From the NCBI GenBank assembly GCA_027053695.1, contig JALUHL010000098.1, forward strand, positions 1 to 11,730: a stretch of 11,730 bases of DNA, read 5' to 3'. Shown piece by piece: positions 7,690 through 11,730 of the stretch (the stretch's first letter is position 1; every line of letters starts with the position of its first letter). The translations under genes were made by a program, and so were the position numbers. Under the pieces are notes generated by a model, which was not told the DNA's origin, searched no databases, and saw only the letters and a list, made by a program, of their open reading frames with translations. This DNA comes from Ghiorsea sp. (GTDB lineage: Bacteria; Pseudomonadota; Zetaproteobacteria; Mariprofundales; Mariprofundaceae).

Positions 7690-7824
7690 TTAGGCAGATA
7701 GACGTTTGCGGCCTTTAGCACGGCGGCGGTTAAGCACTGCACGACCACCACGAGTTGCCATGCGAGCACGGAATCCACATGTGCGAGCGCGACGGATACG
7801 ACTTGGTTTGTATGTAAAACTCAT
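7690..7824 (-). CDS. rpmH: 50S ribosomal protein L34
   Basis: A 44-residue, very basic protein that matches L34 throughout, including [20 protein letters not shown] and the terminal KGRKRLSA. L34 is a small protein of the large ribosomal subunit. The ATG at 7824 is preceded by AGGAG with a spacing of about seven bases on the minus strand. It is the first gene of the rpmH-rnpA-yidD-yidC-mnmE group and lies behind a strong promoter. Its last codons overlap the probable N-terminal coding extension of rnpA in another frame, a layout known from some other bacteria. Confidence 0.98.
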   Translation of the reverse strand: MSFTYKPSRIRRARTCGFRARMATRGGRAVLNRRRAKGRKRLSA

Positions 7825-7857
7825 TTGAAACTCCTACTAATTCGAAAAAGGAAGCGC

Positions 7858-7885
7858 ATCATATTCAGCTGCTGTTTCGTGTCAA
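7858..7885 (-). promoter_or_regulatory. Sigma70-type promoter of rpmH
   Basis: On the minus strand a perfect -35 TTGACA (7885-7880) is followed after 16 bases by TATGAT (7863-7858, five of six to consensus), about 33 bases before the rpmH start. The match and position make this the likely main promoter of the rpmH-mnmE group. Confidence 0.8.
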
Positions 7886-7919
7886 TGGTTGGTGTCGTGA
7901 TTATCCATAGTTATGATGG

Positions 7920-8567
7920 CTATTCTTGGCTTTGGGGGCAAGTTTGTTTCAGTGATTTCACATCATGCATCACTTGGCTGGCGGTTGGATAAAATACAGG
8001 GCTGATGTCCAAACCAGCGCTTGCCAAGGCTTTGGCTGTCCAAGTATTGCAGGTATTGAGGAAATAATAAGTGCCTTGAGCATTATAGAATTGGCTGCTT
8101 TTTCCATCATCGAGGGCTGTGGGTATGATACTTTGCTGACTGTCTCTAGCAAAGCTGCTGAGAACATACGCTACCAGTGATTGTTGCTGTGTATCGTTCA
8201 AACAAAGGGGTGCGGTATGCTCATCAAGCTTAGGTTTATCGGTTGCGACCACATGAAGTACGGCACGAGTTGGCAATAAAATCGCTTGGGTAGCAGGCCA
8301 AAAGCGGGTTTCATCAGCTTGATAGACATCTTCATCGCCCCAGCCAAAGTCTAAATATGTGGCGTGTGGAAAGCGTTGCTTTAAGGCAGGCTCTTTTTCT
8401 TGCACGGCTTGTGCAGGCAAAATCACGCTGGTATGCCAGCCATGCTGATAAATATAAGCTTTGTGGGTAGCCTCCTGTTTCCCATTATCTGAAGGCACAA
8501 TGGCATGCGGGCTGCCTGCACAGCCAGATAATAGCGCCAGCAAAGCAAGCCAGTAAATGCTTTTCAT
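7920..8567 (-). CDS. DUF2459/TIGR02117-type lipoprotein
   Basis: The 215-residue protein from the ATG at 8567 begins with a lipoprotein signal peptide (MKS, hydrophobic stretch, lipobox LLSGC with Cys16), so it is probably lipid-anchored at the envelope. An upstream in-frame ATG (8612) lies inside the preceding gene and would spoil the signal peptide. The motifs HGWHTSVIL (His42 and His45), LDFGWGDEDVYQ (about 72-83) and YFLNTCNTWTAKAL (Cys173) match what I recall of the DUF2459/TIGR02117 family, which has no firmly established function. The histidine-early, cysteine-late order resembles circularly permuted papain-like (NlpC/P60-related) enzymes; that is inference only. It starts seven bases after the stop of the YdjM-like gene and is probably cotranscribed with it. 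Confidence 0.82.
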   Translation of the reverse strand: MKSIYWLALLALLSGCAGSPHAIVPSDNGKQEATHKAYIYQHGWHTSVILPAQAVQEKEPALKQRFPHATYLDFGWGDEDVYQADETRFWPATQAILLPTRAVLHVVATDKPKLDEHTAPLCLNDTQQQSLVAYVLSSFARDSQQSIIPTALDDGKSSQFYNAQGTYYFLNTCNTWTAKALASAGLDISPVFYPTASQVMHDVKSLKQTCPQSQE

Positions 8568-8574
8568 CAAAGGT

Positions 8575-9144
8575 TTATGCCCATACCAGCATAACAAAGC
8601 CAGCAAAAGCAAGGTAGAGGGCGAGTATGGATAACACGCTGCGCTTTATCCAAACCTGCGCTGTGGTTTTGAGCAGCCATAGGCTACCGAGCACCACCAT
8701 CAGCACTTCAATGGGTGCGATGATATTGCCGTAGTATTCAGGATTCCAATAGGATATAGGGCTTAGAAAGCGCCAATCCGAGAAGGGAAAGAAATGGTGG
8801 TGGGCATCGTTGTGATGCAATGGAAAATCAAAGCAAGCGTGTAAAAACATGCTGGCAAAAAAGATACGCATCCATGTGTATTTCAAATGCCAACATATCA
8901 GCCATGCAGCAGCAAGTAGCGGAAACGAGTGGAAGGCATCAAATAGCGCCTGCCATGTGGGGTCAAAATAGCCTTGTTGCCAAATATGTTTTTCAGTGTG
9001 CCCTGATAGCCGCGACCAAATATAAAACATCAGCATAGGCGCATCGGGAATCAAAGCGCCAAGGATAATGGCTGCGGGATAGCGTTCGCGCTTTGTTTTG
9101 CCAAAGAGTAGAAGATTGGCAATGGCGTGGGCGGGTGTATTCAT
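8575..9144 (-). CDS. YdjM-like (putative metal-dependent hydrolase) membrane protein
   Basis: A 189-residue membrane protein with several hydrophobic segments (about 24-42, 73-87, 92-104, 138-158, 168-188) and histidine and aspartate residues placed as in the YdjM/PF04307 group: His6 in PAHAI, Asp34 in LIPDAPM, His72 in FHSFP, and HACFDFPLHHNDAHHH (about 102-117). These proteins are often annotated as membrane-bound metal-dependent hydrolases; in E. coli YdjM is LexA-controlled, but no LexA box is visible here. The assignment rests on motif pattern rather than strong signature identity. It sits between a small membrane protein (25-base gap) and the DUF2459-type lipoprotein (7-base gap), suggesting a three-gene envelope operon. 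Confidence 0.7.
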   Translation of the reverse strand: MNTPAHAIANLLLFGKTKRERYPAAIILGALIPDAPMLMFYIWSRLSGHTEKHIWQQGYFDPTWQALFDAFHSFPLLAAAWLICWHLKYTWMRIFFASMFLHACFDFPLHHNDAHHHFFPFSDWRFLSPISYWNPEYYGNIIAPIEVLMVVLGSLWLLKTTAQVWIKRSVLSILALYLAFAGFVMLVWA

Positions 9145-9169
9145 GGTTGTTGTTTAAGGACAGTCAAAG

Positions 9170-9376
9170 CTAAAGCCGCACGAAAAAGGGTAGCATGATA
9201 AGTGCTACACCAATCCCAACCAAAGCATAGGTGTTGGTTACAACATAAGGAAATGCCATCAAAGCGATGCCTGCAACCAAGGGAACAACGGCTTTTTGCT
9301 TCTTACCATACAAGAAAAAGCCCAAGCCAATGCCGCCAAAGAGCACGCCCCACATCAATTGTGAAGTGTCAGCCAT
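9170..9376 (-). CDS. Small hydrophobic membrane protein (hypothetical)
   Basis: A 68-residue protein with hydrophobic segments at about 8-22 and 31-66, the latter probably a helical hairpin with an asparagine-threonine turn near 47-49, and a short basic stretch YGKKQK (23-28) that should face the cytoplasm. I recognise no catalytic residue. Short proteins of this shape are sometimes named amino acid transport proteins in databases without evidence. It is the first gene of the minus-strand run leading through the YdjM-like and DUF2459-type genes. The 150 bases upstream separate the chromosomal backbone from the integron-like region. Confidence 0.72.
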   Translation of the reverse strand: MADTSQLMWGVLFGGIGLGFFLYGKKQKAVVPLVAGIALMAFPYVVTNTYALVGIGVALIMLPFFVRL

Positions 9377-9471
9377 GTATTTTTATTTCTTTCATCATTT
9401 TAATATTGAGTGCCATAATGGCTTAACACTATAGCTAAGGTTAAAGCTTTGCTATGAAATGCTTTATAGAT

Positions 9472-9492
9472 AAAGGGTAGCATCCCTTTTTT
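9472..9492 (+). terminator. Possible bidirectional terminator downstream of the VOC gene
   Basis: AAAGGG (9472-9477) and CCCTTT (9484-9489) form a 6-bp stem with loop TAGCAT, and six T follow the CCC on the plus strand. Read on the minus strand, the stem's 3' arm ends in TTT followed by ATC, so it may also weakly end the VOC transcript (stop at 9528). No plus-strand gene lies nearby, so the minus-strand use is the relevant one. Confidence 0.5.
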
Positions 9493-9527
9493 CTTAGAGA
9501 AGTTGCCAGTTCGAGTTTGCGCAATTA

Positions 9528-10082
9528 TTAGGCTTGTTCATTTTTCGATGGTAATTTTCGCATAGCCTCTTTCCAAGGTGGCTTTTCCCACTCAGGATGT
9601 TTCTTCCATATACCTTTCAATATGTTTAACCATCTAAAATAAGAACGGAACGAGGGTATAAATGGTGTATAGGCTAACTCAAAGTGTATTCCAGTGAATG
9701 GGTCATTGAAGAATACTGCGTAGTACCCAGGAGTATATGTAGGGTATTCTGCTGGAGCATCGGTTATTTCGATGTGATTCTTTTTTAGAAACTCCTGATA
9801 AAATAGATCAACTTCTTTTCTGCTCTTGGCCCAAAGCGCAATATGATGAATGCCCGCTTGATGTTCCGATGCTTTTAGCTTTTCACCAGTTTTTGCAGGT
9901 TGAATACCTATGTAGCTATGAAAGAAAGGAAATCTTGCCATATAGTAGGTTGATCTATACTCAATATCGAGTGTCCAGAAGCTTTTATATCCAAGCCAAC
10001 CAAACATCTTATCGAAAAACTGAATTGATTCATCATATTCGAGCACTGAAAACTCAACGTGATGTACCCCTTTAAATCTCAT
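9528..10082 (-). CDS. VOC-superfamily (glyoxalase-like) protein, integron cassette gene
   Basis: A 184-residue vicinal-oxygen-chelate protein with two beta-alpha-beta-beta-beta halves. The metal-ligand positions look intact: His8 in HHVEFSV, His80 in HHIALW and Glu135 in GIHFELAY. It may therefore be a real metal enzyme (glyoxalase, dioxygenase or thiol-transferase type), but the substrate cannot be read from the sequence. The last 45 residues, rich in Trp, Lys and Pro (WKKHPEWEKPPWKEAM), extend beyond the fold. The ATG lies 19 bases after the attC core site at 10102, with a purine-rich GAAGGAAAG ribosome binding site between them, exactly where the first gene of a cassette is expected. No clear attC follows its stop; a degenerate candidate is described in the findings. 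Confidence 0.88.
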   Translation of the reverse strand: MRFKGVHHVEFSVLEYDESIQFFDKMFGWLGYKSFWTLDIEYRSTYYMARFPFFHSYIGIQPAKTGEKLKASEHQAGIHHIALWAKSRKEVDLFYQEFLKKNHIEITDAPAEYPTYTPGYYAVFFNDPFTGIHFELAYTPFIPSFRSYFRWLNILKGIWKKHPEWEKPPWKEAMRKLPSKNEQA

Positions 10083-10101
10083 CCTTTCTTTCCTTCTTGA
10101 A

Positions 10102-10194
10102 GCCTAACGCCTCGCATCACCAGCAAAATGAAATTACAGAGCGAGGTACGAGTGGCGTAGCTTTATTTTGTCTGAGTGAATGCGTTTGTTATAC
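10102..10194 (-). other. Integron attC recombination site
   Basis: Read on the minus strand, the 93-bp element opens with GTATAACAAACGCATTC (R'' and L'' part) and ends with GATGCGAGGCGTTAGGC (L' and R' part). The terminal GTTAGGC fits the core site GTTRRRY, with the cut expected after its first G, and CGCAT in the left arm pairs with ATGCG in the right arm. The GTATAACAAACGC start resembles chromosomal integron repeats such as the Vibrio VCR. Context agrees: the MarR gene stops two bases before it, and the next cassette gene begins 19 bases after it. It fixes the cassette direction as minus strand, right to left. No integrase gene is in the window. Confidence 0.9.
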
Positions 10195-10196
10195 AT

Positions 10197-10640
10197 TTAT
10201 TCAATTATTTTTCTCAATTCTATCGAAAACTGATATTTATCATATATTTTTTTGAAAAATAATTCATTTGCATTTGTTTTAATCTCAATGGCTTTTTGTA
10301 GGGTTTTAACTCCTTTTTCGGTTAAAAATACACTTTTAGCTCTTGTATCCGTTTTATGTTCTTTCCGTTCAACAAGTTCATTCTTTTCTAGGGTTCGTAA
10401 AATTTTAGAAACCATCATTCTATCAGTTTTGCTATGGTCGGCAATTTCTTTTTGAGTTACATTCTCGGAAGAACGAGATAACCAAGCTAAAGCAATTAAA
10501 ATTACAAATTGGGTATGAGTTAAATTGACTTTATCTAAAGCTCTATTCATTTGCCGCTGCCAAAGCATAGTGGTTTGCCAAAGTAAATAGCCTAAATTTT
10601 CGTCAGGCGTTTCAAAATTAAAATTGATTTTCTTATTCAT
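10197..10640 (-). CDS. MarR-family transcriptional regulator (cassette-borne)
   Basis: A 147-residue winged-helix regulator. The MarR core is clear: THTQFVILIALAWL (41-54), helix-turn-helix VTQKEIADHSKTDRMMVSKILRTLEK (61-86), and a wing with the conserved DTR (98-100) followed by VFLTEKG. Such proteins are dimers, usually repressors of their own operon that release DNA on binding a small ligand. The ATG overlaps the end of the EVE gene by eight bases (ATGAATAA), so the two are translationally coupled. Being last in the VOC-EVE-MarR unit, it probably controls the shared promoter near 11464-11491. It is very A+T- and lysine-rich compared with the backbone genes, suggesting a foreign, possibly Bacteroidetes-like, origin. 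Its stop lies two bases before the attC. Confidence 0.93.
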   Translation of the reverse strand: MNKKINFNFETPDENLGYLLWQTTMLWQRQMNRALDKVNLTHTQFVILIALAWLSRSSENVTQKEIADHSKTDRMMVSKILRTLEKNELVERKEHKTDTRAKSVFLTEKGVKTLQKAIEIKTNANELFFKKIYDKYQFSIELRKIIE

Positions 10641-11064
10641 TGAGCATTAAATTTGAAATAAGTTTAAAATCGTGTTCGTTAACCTGTAAAATTCCCCAAC
10701 GAAAAGGGTATCCCCATTTTTGTTTGTTAGGAATAAATTCTAAATCATTAATTATGGGTAATATCGAAACATCATTTGCCTTAAAAAATTCAATATCAAT
10801 CCGAAAAGGACAAAATTTAGGTGACATCTCAAATTGATAAACCACATCACTTATTACTTTTCCAATGGCTGTAAATTCTTGAGATTTGTCTTTTTTATTA
10901 AAATACAATTTACTAGAATAGTAAATCACATAGTCACCCGTTTTCATTTTCTTTAAAGGTGTTTCTTTTCCATGACAAGCTTGTGCAAAACCACCTTTTA
11001 TTCCATTTTGTACATGTTCTTTTGAAGCAGTTATTATCCAGCATTTTGTCTGTTGGCTTACCAT
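10633..11064 (-). CDS. EVE-domain protein (UPF0310-type)
   Basis: A 143-residue protein consisting of one EVE domain, a PUA-related fold whose members bind modified bases in DNA or RNA. Family features are WIITAS (9-14), GGFAQACHGK (24-33), GDYVIYYS (43-50), FTAIGKV (64-70), PFRID (86-90) and WGYPFRWGILQV (117-128). The aromatic residues in these segments normally build the base-binding pocket. Stand-alone EVE proteins have no proven cellular role; fused EVE domains occur in modification-dependent restriction systems. The gene starts two bases after the VOC stop and overlaps the MarR start by eight bases, so all three are cotranscribed. Composition is AT-rich like its neighbours. Confidence 0.9.
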   Translation of the reverse strand: MVSQQTKCWIITASKEHVQNGIKGGFAQACHGKETPLKKMKTGDYVIYYSSKLYFNKKDKSQEFTAIGKVISDVVYQFEMSPKFCPFRIDIEFFKANDVSILPIINDLEFIPNKQKWGYPFRWGILQVNEHDFKLISNLMLNE

Positions 11065-11066
11065 TT

Positions 11067-11429
11067 TCAGCTTAATTCTAAAAAGGTTAATTTGTATCCA
11101 TCTGGATCTTTTACGTGCAAAGCTTTACCAAAAGGCGTATTCATAATTGAACCCAAAATAGGTACATTGCTTTGCATAAAACGGGTTTGTAAATCTTCAA
11201 TTTTCTCGTCAATAGTAAACCAAATGGAAACTCCATTTCCAAGCTCCTTACTCTCCAAATTTTCAAGCGGTTTTCTAATAGCAAAACTCGCTTCACCTTT
11301 GTTGAATTTAAAGATAACAGCTTCAGGATTTTTCATTTCAGAAAGTTCAAAACCCAGTTTTTGAGTATAAAACTCTTTTGAAATTTCAATATCTCTCACT
11401 TGTAGAGATGTAAATTCTAATTTTCTCAT
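11067..11429 (-). CDS. VOC-superfamily protein lacking the usual metal ligands (first gene of cassette operon)
   Basis: A 120-residue single-unit VOC protein with the typical pattern: VRDIEISKEFYTQKLGFEL (11-29), a central strand region, and VKDPDGYKLTFLEL (106-119). At the first ligand position, where glyoxalases have His in H-x3-V-x-D, this protein has Phe6, and the second half has VSIWF instead of the usual His; only Glu118 remains. It therefore resembles the non-catalytic binding members (bleomycin-resistance type) more than glyoxalase I, although the ligand is unknown. GAGG lies ten bases before the ATG. The gene is first in the VOC-EVE-MarR unit and directly follows a promoter. It may sequester or sense a compound that the MarR protein also recognises. 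Confidence 0.9.
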   Translation of the reverse strand: MRKLEFTSLQVRDIEISKEFYTQKLGFELSEMKNPEAVIFKFNKGEASFAIRKPLENLESKELGNGVSIWFTIDEKIEDLQTRFMQSNVPILGSIMNTPFGKALHVKDPDGYKLTFLELS

Positions 11430-11463
11430 TAATTGCAGTCCTCATATTTAGATTGAGGTTATA

Positions 11464-11491
11464 ATAATAGTATACACGACTACAATGTCAA
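11464..11491 (-). promoter_or_regulatory. Promoter of the VOC-EVE-MarR unit with possible MarR operator
   Basis: On the minus strand a perfect TTGACA (11491-11486) is followed after 16 bases by TATTAT (11469-11464, five of six to consensus), about 35 bases before the VOC start. The spacer holds TAGTCGTGTATACTA, whose four outer bases on each side are inverted repeats (TAGT / ACTA) and which includes the palindrome GTATAC. It overlaps the promoter, where an autorepressing MarR dimer would bind. A 7-bp hairpin (11503-11522) lies just upstream; its role is unclear. Confidence 0.65.
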
Positions 11492-11605
11492 GTTATTTTC
11501 CAGTAGACCTTTTTGGGTCTGCGTGTAACTTTTTGTTAGGTTGTTTATATTAATGTTCATTTCATCTGAGGTGGTGGCATTTCTTCAAAAATAGGAATAT
11601 TTTTA

Positions 11606-11730
11606 GGGGCTGACACCTAATAAAATTCTTTGAGCAGTTTTTTGAGGTCATCAAGCTGCTCTTTTGATGAAGCGAGATTAAACCTCCACTCGCACTCTTT
11701 CAAGAACAATTCAAAGTGCTGCCTCGGTAT
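11606..11730 (-). mobile_element. IS1595-type insertion sequence, 3' end (continues beyond window)
   Basis: The element enters from the right edge. Its visible terminus reads inward as GGGGCTGACACC, similar to the GGGGCTG start of many IS1595-family terminal repeats, and the transposase stop codon lies within this terminal region. The other end and the target duplication are outside the window, so intactness cannot be judged. Confidence 0.7.
11617..11730 (-). CDS. IS1595-family transposase, C-terminal end (partial)
   Basis: The last 37 residues of a transposase run in from the right edge on the minus strand and stop at TAG (11619-11617). The stretch HFELFLKECEWRFNLAS followed by a leucine- and lysine-rich end matches the C-terminus of IS1595/ISXO2-like DDE transposases, which usually end H-F-x-L-F-L-K-E-C-E-x-R-F-N. 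The catalytic residues and zinc-ribbon part are outside the window. The stop codon falls inside the element's terminal repeat, a common compact arrangement. Confidence 0.75.
   Translation of the reverse strand: MPRQHFELFLKECEWRFNLASSKEQLDDLKKLLKEFY

Noticed and set aside
7901..7909. DnaA-box-like word TTATCCATA upstream of rpmH, as a sign of oriC
   Set aside because: It is one mismatch from TTATCCACA and stands alone. No second box, no dnaA and no AT-rich unwinding region are present.
9412..9422. Palindrome GCCATAATGGC upstream of the small membrane protein as an operator
   Set aside because: It is only 5 bp per arm, with no convincing promoter hexamers around it, and it overlaps the candidate degenerate attC end.
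11503..11522. Hairpin upstream of the cassette promoter as an intrinsic terminator
   Set aside because: The stem is only 7 bp with a G-U pair, and no T-run follows directly on either strand.
11535..11541. GTTAGGT near the right end as a second attC core site
   Set aside because: It fits a core-site pattern by chance, but no partner core site lies within 150 bases in the right orientation and no inner boxes pair with it, so only a stray half-site can be claimed.

Overview
The window looks like bacterial chromosome from a moderately AT-rich proteobacterium. Two backbone gene sets support this: phoH(ybeZ)-ybeY-corC/ybeX-purN on the plus strand, and rpmH-rnpA-yidD-yidC-mnmE on the minus strand. 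Both orders are typical of gamma-like Proteobacteria. I cannot name a genus; a zetaproteobacterium is a guess, not a result. No tRNA, rRNA or CRISPR array was seen.

Layout. 1-2212 (+): the 3' end of phoH, then ybeY, a CorC/HlyC-type CBS-domain protein and purN, tightly packed. 2301-3965 (+): three tandem paralogous genes for small exported proteins of about 170 residues, family not recognised. Each has its own signal peptide, ribosome binding site and leader, and the set closes with a strong intrinsic terminator at 3988-4017. 4037-7824 (-): mnmE, yidC, yidD, rnpA and rpmH, that is tRNA wobble modification, membrane protein insertion, RNase P protein and ribosomal protein L34. They are driven by a clear sigma70-type promoter upstream of rpmH. 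7920-9376 (-): a small membrane protein, a YdjM-like membrane protein and a DUF2459-type lipoprotein occupy the place where dnaA often lies.

From about 9421 to the right end the character changes. A well-formed integron attC site (10102-10194) separates a VOC/glyoxalase gene from an AT-rich three-gene unit (VOC, EVE domain, MarR regulator). The unit has its own promoter and ends two bases before the attC. These are gene cassettes read on the minus strand, and the operon-like cassette looks foreign to the backbone. The far right holds the 3' end of an IS1595-type transposase with its terminal repeat.

Main points of interest: (1) rnpA has no in-frame ATG, GTG or TTG that would give its conserved N-terminus, although that N-terminus is encoded; (2) the multi-gene VOC-EVE-MarR integron cassette; (3) the tandem triplication of an unrecognised exported two-cysteine protein, with a perfect inverted repeat lying in the promoter of the first copy.
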